From: Denitromonas ohlonensis
GTDB taxonomy: Bacteria; Pseudomonadota; Gammaproteobacteria; Burkholderiales; Rhodocyclaceae
Direction: 5' to 3'
Assembly (NCBI RefSeq): GCF_007625205.1
Contig: NZ_VMNI01000005.1
Location: forward strand, 1-64,000
Length of the DNA: 64,000 nucleotides
The notes beneath the pieces are model-generated. The model searched no databases. It was not told the origin of the DNA and saw only the letters and a list, made by a program, of their open reading frames with translations. Position 1 is the first letter of the stretch. Each line of letters opens with the position of its first letter. Made by a program: the position numbers and the translations under genes. Shown here in pieces: positions 48,140-57,456 of this stretch.

Positions 48140-50557
48140 TTGCCGACTGCCAAGCGTTGGACCTTGCGGGCCATCCCCTTGCTGCTGGCCGCTTTGCCGG
48201 CCGCCGGGACCGCTGCCGGCTTGCCGGCATTGGTGATCCCCGCCGATCTGATGGGCGCGCCTGTGGCGGCGCCCAAACCCAAGCCCAAGCCCGCCGCACC
48301 TTCGGCGACCGAGCCGGTACGGCGTACCAGCGCACCGCAGAACCGCGGCGCTGCGCGTACGCCACAGGCGGCGCCCGTCATGAGCAGGCCGGCCGCGCCG
48401 CGGGCGGCCGAGACGGCGGACCCCTCTCCCGTGCTGGGCGTTACCACCATCGATGCCGATCGCATCGTTGGCCAGCAGGATGTCGAGCTGGTGGCCGAGG
48501 GCGGCGCGGTGCTGCGTCGCGACGGGGCCGTGCTGACGGCTGACCGCATCACGTATCGCGAGGCGCTGGACGAAGTAGACGCCGAGGGCAATGTCGAGTT
48601 GCGCCGTGGCGAGGACCGCCTGTCCGGCCCGAAAGTGCGGATGCGCATGGACGAGCAGACGGGCGAGCTGCAGACGCCGTCTTATGAAATCCACCGTATT
48701 TCGCGCAAGGGCGGTATCGAACGCCCGGTGACCGGCAGCGGTCAGGCCAGCGTGATCCGTTTCGAGGGCGAGAATCAGTACCGCCTTGAAGACGCGACCT
48801 GGAGCACCTGTCAGCCACAGGATCCCGACTGGTACATCAAGGCCGGCGAGCTGGATCTGGATTACGACCGCGAAGTCGGTGTGGCGCGCGACAGCACGGT
48901 GGTATTCAAGGACACGCCGATCTTCTACATGCCGTGGGTCGAGTTTCCGCTGGTGGCGCAGCGCAAGTCGGGCTTTTTGCCGCCCACTTTTGGCACCTCC
49001 AACAAGAGCGGCGTGGAATTGACCGTGCCCTACTACTGGAACATCGCGCCCAACTACGATGCGACGCTGGTGCCGCGCTACATCAGCCGCCGCGGTCTGC
49101 AGCTGGGCGGCCAGTACCGTTATCTGACGGATGACATGCAGGGCACGATGTCAGCCGAATGGCTCAATGGCGACAGCGTGACCGGCCAGTCCAACCGGGC
49201 GGCCGGCTCGATCCGTCATCAGCAGACCTTTGGTTATGGCTTCAGCGGCTCGCTGGATCTCAATGGCGTGTCAGACAAGGAGTATTTCGAAGACCTCAGC
49301 TCTCGATTGGCGGTCGCGGCGCAGACCAGCCTGTTGCGCCAGGCGGTCTTGAGTTACAGCTCGGGCGACTGGTGGTCGGCCTCGGCGATGGTGCAGAGCT
49401 TCCAGACCCTCTCGGGCGACGAGCCCTATCGCCGGCTGCCGCGCCTGGCGCTGGGCGGCGATCGTTCGGTGTGGGGGGGCGGTGAGTTCAACCTCAATAC
49501 CGAATACGTGCGCTTTGCCCACCCCGATGCGGGCAAGCCTGAAGGCGACCGGATCACGCTGAATCCGACGATTCAGTGGCCCTTGGGCACGTCGGCTTAC
49601 ACGCTGACGCCGAAATTCGGGGTGCACTACACGCGCTACGATCTGAGCACGCCGCTGACGGTCGGCAAGGAGAGCGTCACTCGCGCCGTGCCGACCTTCT
49701 CGCTCGACAGCTCGGTGGTGTTCGAGCGCGACGCGACCTGGGGTGGACGCGACATGATCCAGACCATGGAGCCGCGGCTTTACTACGCCTATGTGCCGTA
49801 TCGCGACCAGTCCGACATCCCGAACTTCGACTCCGGCCTGTTTGACTTCAACTTCGCACAGATCTTCTCCGAGAACATCTTCAGCGGCGGTGACCGCATC
49901 GCCAACGCCAATCAGCTGACCGCGGCGGTCACCTCGCGCTTCATTGATGCCGAAACCGGTGCCGAGCGCTTGCGGATGGCGGTCGGCCAGCGTTTCTACT
50001 TTGAAGATCAGCGGGTCGCCCTGAACACGACGTCGGACGCCGGCGAGCGCACCAACCGACGCTCGGACTTCCTGGCTGCACTGGGCGGGCGCATCGGCGA
50101 GATCACCACGCTTGACACGGCCTGGCAGTACAACCCGGAAGACAGCCAGACCGAGCGTTTCAGTGCCGATTTGCGCTTCCAGCCCGGTTTCGCCAAAGTG
50201 GTCAATCTGGGCTATCGCTACACGCGCGATGTGCTGCGCGATATCGATATATCGGCGCAGTGGCCGATCAGCGGGCGCTGGTATGGCGTGGCCCGCTACA
50301 ATCGATCGCTGCGTGACCACCGCGTGACCGAGGCGCTCGGTGGCCTGGAGTACAACGCCGACTGTTGGGTGTTCCGAGTGGTTCTCCATCGCTTTGCGAC
50401 CAACGCCGAAGACGTGACCCAGGCGATCTTCCTGCAGCTCGAGCTCAACGGCCTGGCCAGTGTTGGCTCCAGTCCGCTGGATCTACTGCGCCGAACGGTG
50501 GGCGGTTATGGCACCATCAATCAACCCATGGCAGATCCGGTGTTTGGCCGAGAGTAA
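48140..50557 (+). CDS. lptD: LPS-assembly protein LptD
   Basis: 805 residues from TTG 48140 (MPTAKRWTLRAIPLLLAALP, a clear signal peptide) with GGAG seven nucleotides upstream (48129-48132); the frame is open for ~49 codons upstream without a signal. The N-terminal periplasmic OstA jellyroll (ADRITYREALDEVDAEGNVE) leads to a C-terminal beta-barrel (from ~residue 270). Cys in WSTCQPQDPDWYIKA and in NADCWVFRVVLHRF are positioned for the inter-domain disulfide. It inserts LPS into the outer leaflet with LptE. First gene of lptD-surA-pdxA-rsmA. Confidence 0.96.
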   Translation: MPTAKRWTLRAIPLLLAALPAAGTAAGLPALVIPADLMGAPVAAPKPKPKPAAPSATEPVRRTSAPQNRGAARTPQAAPVMSRPAAPRAAETADPSPVLGVTTIDADRIVGQQDVELVAEGGAVLRRDGAVLTADRITYREALDEVDAEGNVELRRGEDRLSGPKVRMRMDEQTGELQTPSYEIHRISRKGGIERPVTGSGQASVIRFEGENQYRLEDATWSTCQPQDPDWYIKAGELDLDYDREVGVARDSTVVFKDTPIFYMPWVEFPLVAQRKSGFLPPTFGTSNKSGVELTVPYYWNIAPNYDATLVPRYISRRGLQLGGQYRYLTDDMQGTMSAEWLNGDSVTGQSNRAAGSIRHQQTFGYGFSGSLDLNGVSDKEYFEDLSSRLAVAAQTSLLRQAVLSYSSGDWWSASAMVQSFQTLSGDEPYRRLPRLALGGDRSVWGGGEFNLNTEYVRFAHPDAGKPEGDRITLNPTIQWPLGTSAYTLTPKFGVHYTRYDLSTPLTVGKESVTRAVPTFSLDSSVVFERDATWGGRDMIQTMEPRLYYAYVPYRDQSDIPNFDSGLFDFNFAQIFSENIFSGGDRIANANQLTAAVTSRFIDAETGAERLRMAVGQRFYFEDQRVALNTTSDAGERTNRRSDFLAALGGRIGEITTLDTAWQYNPEDSQTERFSADLRFQPGFAKVVNLGYRYTRDVLRDIDISAQWPISGRWYGVARYNRSLRDHRVTEALGGLEYNADCWVFRVVLHRFATNAEDVTQAIFLQLELNGLASVGSSPLDLLRRTVGGYGTINQPMADPVFGRE

Positions 50558-50591
50558 TGCTGCGGCAGCCAATTATTGCAACAGGATATCT

Positions 50592-51905
50592 ATGAAAACG
50601 GCGCTTTCCCGACTCCTTTCCACGCTGATCTTCTCTGCGCTGGCGGTTTCACCGGCGGTTTCCAGTGCGGCCCGCACGGTCCTCGTCGATCGCATCGTCG
50701 CGGTGGTTAACAACGACGCCATCACCGAGTCGAGCCTCTCGGAGCGCACTGAGCAGATCAAACGGCAGTTCGGCCGACAGGGTGGGCAGCTGCCGCCCGA
50801 CGACGTCTTGCGCAAACAGGTGCTTGAGCGCCTGGTGGTCGAGCGGGCCCAACTCCAGCTGGCCGGCGAGACCGGACTGCGTATTGACGACAATGCCCTG
50901 GGCGGCGCGATTGACCGGATCGCGTCCTCCAACAAGTTGAGCGCCGCCCAGTTTCGTGCTGCGCTGGAAAAGGACGGTATCGACTGGACAGAGTTTCGCG
51001 AGAACATCCGTCAGGAGATGCTGATCGCCCGTCTGCGTGAGCGTGAAGTCGACGCCCGCGTGGTGGTGACCGACGCCGAGATCGACAACTTCCTCAAAAA
51101 TTCGCCCGATGCGGCCGACAGTCGTGAATACGATCTGTCGCACATCTTGCTGCGCGCCCCGGAGGGACCGAGCCCGGAGCAGCTCAATGCGCTGGGCCAG
51201 AAGGCCGAGGGCATTCGCGCCCGCGTGCTGGCGGGGGAAGATTTCGCCAAGCTGGCGGCCGAGTTCTCGAATGCGCCTGATGCCTTGCAAGGGGGCGCAC
51301 TTGGCTGGCGGCCGTCCAGCAGCGTGCCTGCGCTGTTCATCGAGGCGCTGCAGGGCCTGAAGCCGGGCGAGGTGTCGCCGGTCATGCGCAGCCCCGCCGG
51401 CTTTCATCTGGTGAAGGTAAATGACGTGCGCGGCGCGAAGGCGACCGATGTGGTGGCGGTGCAGCAGACCCGGGTCAGCCATATTCTGGTGAAACCCACC
51501 GAACTGATCTCGGACACCGATGCGCGCCTGCGCCTGGAAACCCTGCGCACGCGGGTGCTCAACGGCGAAGATTTTGCGGCCTTGGCGCGCGCCAACAGCG
51601 CCGACCTGTCGGCCACCAAAGGCGGTGAAATTGGCTGGGTCTATCCCGGTGACACGGTGCCCGAGTTCGAACGCGCCATGGATGCCCTGAGCGTCGGTGA
51701 GCTGAGCGCACCGGTGAAGTCACCCTTTGGCTGGCACCTGATTCGCGTCGAAGAGCGTCGTACCCAGGACGTGTCCGAAGAGCGCAAACGCGCCGTGGCA
51801 CGCAACACCCTGCGTCAGCGCAAGGCCGACGAAGCCTACGAAGACTGGCTTCGCCAGTTGCGCGATGCGACCTTTGTCGACTATCGCCTCGACGATCTGA
51901 ACTGA
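50592..51905 (+). CDS. surA: Periplasmic chaperone/peptidyl-prolyl isomerase SurA
   Basis: 437 residues from ATG 50592 ([20 protein letters not shown]; signal peptide ending near SSAARTV). SurA N-domain ([20 protein letters not shown]) and two parvulin domains ([18 protein letters not shown] and [17 protein letters not shown], each with the GGxLGW or GGEIGWV end). It chaperones outer-membrane proteins including LptD, encoded 34 bp upstream. Confidence 0.97.
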   Translation: MKTALSRLLSTLIFSALAVSPAVSSAARTVLVDRIVAVVNNDAITESSLSERTEQIKRQFGRQGGQLPPDDVLRKQVLERLVVERAQLQLAGETGLRIDDNALGGAIDRIASSNKLSAAQFRAALEKDGIDWTEFRENIRQEMLIARLREREVDARVVVTDAEIDNFLKNSPDAADSREYDLSHILLRAPEGPSPEQLNALGQKAEGIRARVLAGEDFAKLAAEFSNAPDALQGGALGWRPSSSVPALFIEALQGLKPGEVSPVMRSPAGFHLVKVNDVRGAKATDVVAVQQTRVSHILVKPTELISDTDARLRLETLRTRVLNGEDFAALARANSADLSATKGGEIGWVYPGDTVPEFERAMDALSVGELSAPVKSPFGWHLIRVEERRTQDVSEERKRAVARNTLRQRKADEAYEDWLRQLRDATFVDYRLDDLN

Positions 51906-51915
51906 TCTGCCGCTG

Positions 51916-52908
51916 ATGAGTGCATCCTCCACGCCGGTGCTGGCGGTAACCAGTGGCGAGCCTGCCGGCGTCGGGCCGGAGCTGTGCCTGCAGTTGGCCG
52001 CGCAGCCCTGGCCGGGGCGGGTGGTCGTGCTGGCCGATGCCGATCTGTTGGCCGAGCGACTCGGTGCAACGGGCCAGACGCTGACGCTCCATCCCTACCA
52101 GCGCGATATCGCGCCGCCGCCCGGCGCACTCGAAGTGCTCGATGTGCCCTTGTCGGTGCCCGCGGTCGCCGGGCAGCTCGACCCGGCCAATGCCCGCCCC
52201 GTGCTGAGCATGCTCGACCGGGCGATTGAAGGCTGCGTGAGTGGCGAGTTTGCGGCCATGGTCACCGCGCCGGTGCACAAAGGCATCATCTGCGATGCGG
52301 GCGTGCCCTTCTCCGGGCATACCGAATATCTCGCCGAGGCCACGGCCACCGGCCGGGTGGTGATGATGCTGGTCGGTGGCGGCTTGCGGGTCGCGTTGGT
52401 CACCACCCATCTGCCGCTGTCGGCCGTGCCGGGCGCCATCACGCCGGCGGCCCTGGCCGAAACGCTGGCGATTCTCGATCAGGATTTGCGAACCCGCTTC
52501 GGGCTCGCATCGCCGCGCATTCTGGTGGCCGGGCTCAATCCGCATGCGGGCGAGGGCGGCCACATGGGGCGCGAAGAAATCGACGTCATCGCGCCGGTGC
52601 TCGATCGCTTGCGCTCGACCGGCATGCAATTGATCGGCCCATTGCCCGCCGATACGCTGTTTGTTCCTCATACCCTCGAGCAAGGCGATGCCGTGCTCGC
52701 GATGTACCACGATCAAGGACTGCCGGTGCTCAAACACGCCAGCTTTGGCGGCGGCGTGAACGTCACGCTCGGGCTGCCGATCATCCGTACCTCGGTCGAC
52801 CACGGCACGGCACTGGATCTGGCCGGCACCGGCCGTGCCGACCCCGGCAGCCTGTTTGCTGCCGTGAAACTGGCCTTCGACATGGCCGCCGGGGGCGCCC
52901 GGTCATGA
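51916..52908 (+). CDS. pdxA: 4-hydroxythreonine-4-phosphate dehydrogenase
   Basis: 330 residues. Starts [20 protein letters not shown]. Contains [28 protein letters not shown] (metal His), [16 protein letters not shown] and [13 protein letters not shown]. It oxidises 4-hydroxythreonine-phosphate in pyridoxal-5'-phosphate synthesis. Its stop overlaps rsmA by 4 nt. Confidence 0.97.
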   Translation: MSASSTPVLAVTSGEPAGVGPELCLQLAAQPWPGRVVVLADADLLAERLGATGQTLTLHPYQRDIAPPPGALEVLDVPLSVPAVAGQLDPANARPVLSMLDRAIEGCVSGEFAAMVTAPVHKGIICDAGVPFSGHTEYLAEATATGRVVMMLVGGGLRVALVTTHLPLSAVPGAITPAALAETLAILDQDLRTRFGLASPRILVAGLNPHAGEGGHMGREEIDVIAPVLDRLRSTGMQLIGPLPADTLFVPHTLEQGDAVLAMYHDQGLPVLKHASFGGGVNVTLGLPIIRTSVDHGTALDLAGTGRADPGSLFAAVKLAFDMAAGGARS

Positions 52909-53684
52909 TCCATCAGGCGCGCAAACGCTTCGGCCAGAACTTTCTGTCCGACCCCAACATCATTCGCAAGATCGTCGACAGTATCGCCCCGCAAGCCGGG
53001 CAGCGCATGGTCGAGATCGGCCCCGGCCTGGCGGCCATGACCGATCCCTTGCTCGAACGCCTGGGCAAAATGGCGGTGGTCGAGATCGACCGCGACCTGA
53101 TCGCGCTGCTCAAGGAACGCTACAGTCCGGACGCGCTGACCATCCATGAAGGCGATGCGCTCAAGTTCGATTTCGGCGCGCTGGGGCCGGATCTGCGCAT
53201 CGTTGGCAATCTTCCCTACAACATCTCGACGCCCATCCTGTTCCATCTGGCGGACTTTGCGGACCAAGTGCGCGACATGACCTTCATGCTGCAAAAAGAG
53301 GTCGTGATGCGCATGGTGGCCGATCCGGGCTCGAGTGAATACGGCCGTTTGTCAGTGATGCTGCAGTACCGTTTCCGCATGGGGCGCTTGTTTGATGTGC
53401 CGCCGGGCGCGTTCCGTCCGGCGCCCAAGGTGATGTCGAGCATCGTGCGGCTGGTGCCGCGCCCCACGGAATCGCTGGAGGCCAAGGACGACGCCTTGCT
53501 GCGCAAGATTGTCACCGCCGCCTTCGGGCAGCGGCGCAAGACCCTGCGCAATACGCTGCGCGATTTTATCGACGAGGCGGGCTTGAGTGCACTGGGCATC
53601 GATCCCGGGAAACGCGCCGAGCGGCTCTCGGTGGCGGACTATGTCGCCATCACCAACGCCTGCTACGCGAAGCGGGCGGCATAA
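52905..53684 (+). CDS. rsmA: 16S rRNA dimethyladenosine transferase
   Basis: 259 residues. [20 protein letters not shown] at the start, SAM motif [19 protein letters not shown], catalytic [16 protein letters not shown], and [15 protein letters not shown] near the C-terminus. It dimethylates two adjacent adenines in the 3' hairpin of 16S rRNA. Loss gives kasugamycin resistance (KsgA). Confidence 0.98.
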   Translation: MIHQARKRFGQNFLSDPNIIRKIVDSIAPQAGQRMVEIGPGLAAMTDPLLERLGKMAVVEIDRDLIALLKERYSPDALTIHEGDALKFDFGALGPDLRIVGNLPYNISTPILFHLADFADQVRDMTFMLQKEVVMRMVADPGSSEYGRLSVMLQYRFRMGRLFDVPPGAFRPAPKVMSSIVRLVPRPTESLEAKDDALLRKIVTAAFGQRRKTLRNTLRDFIDEAGLSALGIDPGKRAERLSVADYVAITNACYAKRAA

Positions 53685-53721
53685 AAAGCAACACGCCGGG
53701 CAAGCCCGGCGTGTTGCTTTT
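53684..53721. terminator. Bidirectional terminator rsmA / DUF2892 gene
   Basis: 17-bp perfect stem AAAAGCAACACGCCGGG / CCCGGCGTGTTGCTTTT with a CAAG loop, between convergent genes. Confidence 0.92.
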
Positions 53722-53734
53722 GAGCGGTCTGCGT

Positions 53735-53926
53735 TCAGCTCTTCTTCATCGGGCAGGTGTTCATGCCCAGCAGCGTGTAGGCCGGGCACCAGCCCAGCGC
53801 GCCAGTGGCCAGCGGCACAACGCCAATCCAGGCCCACACCGGCCCACCCATCAGCGCCCAGGCAATGAGTCCGATCCCTGCGACGATGCGCAGGACTTTG
53901 TCGATTCCACCAACGTTCAGTTTCAT
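53735..53926 (-). CDS. Small DUF2892-family inner-membrane protein
   Basis: 63 residues from ATG 53926 with AAGGAG upstream. Starts MKLNVGGIDKVLRIVAGIGL. Two helices (VLRIVAGIGLIAWALMGG; WAWIGVVPLATGALGWCP) separated by a short loop, then CPAYTLLGMNTCPMKKS. This is the YgaP-like membrane domain pattern, often encoded beside rhodanese or sulfur genes. None is adjacent here. The two Cys near the C-terminus (CPAY, TCPM) are a family feature. Confidence 0.88.
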   Translation of the reverse strand: MKLNVGGIDKVLRIVAGIGLIAWALMGGPVWAWIGVVPLATGALGWCPAYTLLGMNTCPMKKS

Positions 53927-54264
53927 GGCCAGCTCCTTGTTCCAGAATTGCGAAAGTGGGCCTATTAGACTGCGCCGCGATGTGGCGCGTCTGTAACCTT
54001 GGTTACACAGTGATCGTGGGTAAGGTTTGGGCGGGTAGCGCAAGCGGCGGGCTGTCCCGGCCGGGGGCGGTGTCGGCGACCGAAATGGCAGGGCCGGCAG
54101 CGCGACTGCCGGGGGCGTCGGGCGCGGCGAGCTGGTTCGTGACGGCGCTGGTCATGGCGGTCGTCATGCCTCATTCATTTTCGCGGCTCAAGTGTGGGCG
54201 TGCGCGGTCGATAGTTGACTTGAGTTTTCGGGATTCTGCGCCGCTGCGCGCAGCGTGAGGATGC
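53927..54264. other. Intergenic region with palindrome TGTAACC-TT-GGTTACA
   Basis: 338 bp between the divergent DUF2892 gene and the GGDEF/EAL gene. A perfect 7-bp inverted repeat spans 53993-54008, about 67 bp from the DUF2892 ATG, and could be a repressor or MerR-type operator. The rest (54009-54187) is high-GC with no gene that I can support. Confidence 0.5.
54188..54214 (+). promoter_or_regulatory. Candidate sigma28 (FliA) promoter
   Basis: TCAAGTGT (54188-54195), 11 bp, GTCGATAG (54207-54214); compare TAAAGTTT-N11-GCCGATAA. Six of eight bases match in each half and the spacing is exact. It ends 50 bp before the GGDEF/EAL gene. Inferred by eye. Confidence 0.45.
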
Positions 54265-57200
54265 ATGCGGATTCGCGCCTTCCTTTGTCGGCTGAGTGTC
54301 TGCGCGTTATTCGCCTTGAGCGTCTTCGCGCTCAGCGGTGTACCTGACGCGCAGGCCGAAAACGCGCCAGCACCATTGCAACTCAGTCGCGCCGAGAAAG
54401 CCTGGCTGGCTGAGCACCCGGTGATTCGGGTGGGTATCGACCCCGGCTACGCGCCGTATTCCTTTGTGGATGCCAACGGCGAGTTTTCGGGCGTCGCGGC
54501 GGTGTTTTCCGCGCGGATTTCCGATGCGCTGGGGGTGCGATTTGAACCGGTCGTCCATCTGAGCTGGCCGGAACTGGTCGAGGCGCTCAAGGCGCGCCGC
54601 ATCGATGCAATTGCCACGATGGTGCGCTTGCCCGAGCGTGAGGCCTATGCCGCCTTCACCGAGATCTATCTGCCGACCCCACTGGTGGTCATGACGCAGC
54701 ACAGTGCCCCCCAGCTGGAGTCGGTCAACGCGCTGGCCGAGCTGCGCCTGGCGCTGGTCAGAGAGTATTCGTCGAGCAAGCAGGTGATGAGCCGCTACTC
54801 ATCGCTGAAGCCGTCCTACGTCGAGACGCCGCTCGATGGGTTGCGCGCACTGTCGGCGGGCGAGGTGGACGCCTATGTGGGTGTGCTGGGCGTCAATACC
54901 TATCTCGCCGAACAGCACGGCATGTCGAATCTCAAGGTCAATGCCGCCTTTGACATGCACAACAACGGCCAGCGTTTCGCGGTGCGCAGTGATTGGGCCG
55001 TACTGGCGAATCTGATCGACAGGGTGCTTGGCCGCATCGGTGCGCAAGCGCGCGCGGATATCTTCCGGCCGTGGATTTCGGTGTCCGCCGAGCGTGTGCT
55101 GGTGATTGACTACGCGCCTTTGCTGAAGCGTTACTTTCCGTGGATTTTCGGCGCTGGCGCGCTCGCACTGCTTGGCGCACTGGCGATGGTGCTGATGAAT
55201 CGCCGATTGCAGTATGAGCTGGCACGACGCGAAGCCGCCTGGACCGAGAGCGAAGTGCGATTCCGGGCCACCTTCGATCAGGCGGCGGTCGGCATAGCGC
55301 ATGTGGCGCCGGATGGCCGCTGGATTCGGGTGAATCGGCGGCTGAGTGAGATTGTCGGCTACTCGCCGGAGGTGTTGCTCACCAAAACCTTTCAGGACAT
55401 CACGCATCCCGACGACCTTGATGCGGACCTTCAGCAACTCCAGCGCACCCTGGCCGGTGAGATCTCCGGCTACACCATGGAGAAGCGCTATTTTCATCGC
55501 GACGGCCATGTCATCTGGATCAACCTGACGGTCTCTCTGGTGCGGCGTGCTGAGGGCGTGCCAGACTATTTCATCTCGGTCGTCGAGGACATTTCTGAAC
55601 GACGTCGATCGGCGGAGGCCCGCCGGCAAGCCGCAGCGGTGTTCGAGAGCACGCGCGAAGGCATCATCATCACCGATCTGAACCGCCGGATTCTGGCGGT
55701 CAACCCCGCGTTTACCGATATCACGGGTTATGCCGCTGAGGAGGTGCTGGGCAAGTCGCCGGCGATTTTGCAGTCGGGGCACGAGAGTGAGGAGCTCTAC
55801 CAGAGCATGTGGGCGAGCATTCATGCGCTGGGGCATTGGCAGGGCGAGGTCTTGAATCGGCGCAAGAACGGCGAGCTCTTCCCCGAGTTGCTGACCGTCA
55901 GCACCGTACGCGATGCCGCAGGGCTGCCGTCGCAGTATGTGGCCTTGCTGACCGATCTGAGCCGGCTTCGGCGCTCCGAAGCCCAGCTGGCACATCTGGC
56001 GCACTACGACCCGCTCACCGATTTGCCCAATCGCTTGCTGGTGCAGTCCCGCCTGGACCATGCGCTCGAAACGGCGCAGCGCGAAGGCGGCCTGCTGGCG
56101 GTCATGTTCATCGATCTGGACCGCTTCAAGGATGTGAACGACAGCCTGGGTCATCCGGTGGGTGACGAATTGCTGGTGGCGATCGCCCAGCGCATGCGCT
56201 CGCGCTTGCGCGAGTCGGACACGCTCGCCCGCCTAGGCGGCGATGAGTTTCTGGTGGTGCTTGAAGACATCCACCGCCCCGAAGACGCGGCCGAGGTGGC
56301 GCAGGGCTTGATCCGTCTGCAGGACGCCCCCATTCGTCTGCCAAGCGGTCACGAGGTGTATGTCGGGGTCAGCATCGGCATCAGCCTGTATCCGAATGAT
56401 GGCGACACCACCACCGAGCTGATTCGCCAGGCGGACGCCGCCATGTATCAGGCCAAGAGTCAGGGGCGCAACACATTTCGCTTCTATACCGCCGCGCTCA
56501 CCGAGGCGGCTGATCAGCGTCTGGCCATGGAGGGGCGCTTGCGGCGCGCCTTGCTGGCGGGTGAATTCGTTGTCCACTATCAGCCCCAGTTCATCGCCGC
56601 CACGGGCGAGATTGTTGGCTGCGAGGCCCTGGTACGTTGGCAGGATCCGGACGGCAGTCTGGTTCCGCCCGCCAGTTTCATCCCCCTGGCCGAAGACACC
56701 GGGCTGATTGTGCCGCTGGGGCGTTGGGTGCTCGAAACCGCCTGCGCCCAAGCGCAAGCCTGGCGTGCGGCGGGGGTGGCCGATCTGGTGATTGCGGTCA
56801 ATCTGTCGGGCCGTCAGCTGCAACAGCGCGATCTGGTGTCGGTGGTGGCTGAGGTGCTTGAGCGCACCGGTTTGCCGGCCGATCGGCTCAAGCTCGAGCT
56901 GACCGAAAGCATGATCATGGACCACGGTGAAGAGGCCATCGCCTTGCTGCGCGCGCTCAAGGCGCTCGGCGTGAGCCTGTCGATTGACGATTTTGGCACC
57001 GGCTACTCTTCCCTGGCGTATCTCAAGCGCTTTCCGATCGATGAAATGAAGATCGATCGCGGCTTTGTGCGCGAAACCCCCGATGACGCCAGCGATGCCG
57101 AGATCGTCGCCACCATCATCGCCATGGCGCGCAACCTCAAGCTGCGCGTGGTGGCCGAAGGCGTCGAGACACAGCGGCAGCTCGATTTTCTGATCGGACT

Positions 57201-57300
57201 CGGCTGCAGCGCCTGCCAGGGCTTCCTGGTTAGCCCCGGCCTGCCGGCTGATGAATTTGCGGCCTTTGTCTCGCGTGTGCGCACCGACGAGCTGAACTGA
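54265..57300 (+). CDS. Periplasmic-sensor GGDEF/EAL protein with SBP3 and PAS domains
   Basis: 1011 residues from ATG 54265, with GTGAGG upstream. Signal peptide, then an extracellular-solute-binding family 3 (SBP_bac_3) domain (~45-275; VIRVGIDPGYAPYSFVDANG). A membrane helix follows (~293-312), then two PAS domains (~330-450; 455-575), GGDEF (~590-745) with intact LARLGGDEFLVVLED and an RxxD-type I-site (RESD), and EAL (~760-1005) with GCEALVRWQDPDG, ELTESMIMD, DDFGTGYSSLAYLKRF and VVAEGVETQ. Both catalytic sites look intact, so it could make and break c-di-GMP. The SBP3 domain suggests it senses a small amino-acid-like ligand directly. Confidence 0.92.
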   Translation: MRIRAFLCRLSVCALFALSVFALSGVPDAQAENAPAPLQLSRAEKAWLAEHPVIRVGIDPGYAPYSFVDANGEFSGVAAVFSARISDALGVRFEPVVHLSWPELVEALKARRIDAIATMVRLPEREAYAAFTEIYLPTPLVVMTQHSAPQLESVNALAELRLALVREYSSSKQVMSRYSSLKPSYVETPLDGLRALSAGEVDAYVGVLGVNTYLAEQHGMSNLKVNAAFDMHNNGQRFAVRSDWAVLANLIDRVLGRIGAQARADIFRPWISVSAERVLVIDYAPLLKRYFPWIFGAGALALLGALAMVLMNRRLQYELARREAAWTESEVRFRATFDQAAVGIAHVAPDGRWIRVNRRLSEIVGYSPEVLLTKTFQDITHPDDLDADLQQLQRTLAGEISGYTMEKRYFHRDGHVIWINLTVSLVRRAEGVPDYFISVVEDISERRRSAEARRQAAAVFESTREGIIITDLNRRILAVNPAFTDITGYAAEEVLGKSPAILQSGHESEELYQSMWASIHALGHWQGEVLNRRKNGELFPELLTVSTVRDAAGLPSQYVALLTDLSRLRRSEAQLAHLAHYDPLTDLPNRLLVQSRLDHALETAQREGGLLAVMFIDLDRFKDVNDSLGHPVGDELLVAIAQRMRSRLRESDTLARLGGDEFLVVLEDIHRPEDAAEVAQGLIRLQDAPIRLPSGHEVYVGVSIGISLYPNDGDTTTELIRQADAAMYQAKSQGRNTFRFYTAALTEAADQRLAMEGRLRRALLAGEFVVHYQPQFIAATGEIVGCEALVRWQDPDGSLVPPASFIPLAEDTGLIVPLGRWVLETACAQAQAWRAAGVADLVIAVNLSGRQLQQRDLVSVVAEVLERTGLPADRLKLELTESMIMDHGEEAIALLRALKALGVSLSIDDFGTGYSSLAYLKRFPIDEMKIDRGFVRETPDDASDAEIVATIIAMARNLKLRVVAEGVETQRQLDFLIGLGCSACQGFLVSPGLPADEFAAFVSRVRTDELN

Positions 57301-57384
57301 GACGGATAAAACCCCGGCGTGTTGCGGTGCGCCAAGCTGTTGCGGCGCATCCAGAGGGGCGTTCCTCGCCTTGATCAAAAAAAT

Positions 57385-57424
57385 TGTGCTTTTGCAATAA
57401 AGCACAGCGCGTTGGTGCCGTTGA
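57385..57424 (+). promoter_or_regulatory. Hairpin and candidate sigma28 promoter before the chemoreceptor
   Basis: Inverted repeat TGTGCTTT-TGCAAT-AAAGCACA (57385-57406). Overlapping it is TAAAGCAC (57398-57405), 11 bp, GCCGTTGA (57417-57424), a sigma28-like promoter with exact spacing. The start codon is 33 bp further on. Either the hairpin is an operator or it marks weak termination of the upstream gene. Confidence 0.4.
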
Positions 57425-57456
57425 TCTGCGTTGATAACAACGATGAGGGAGCCGCC

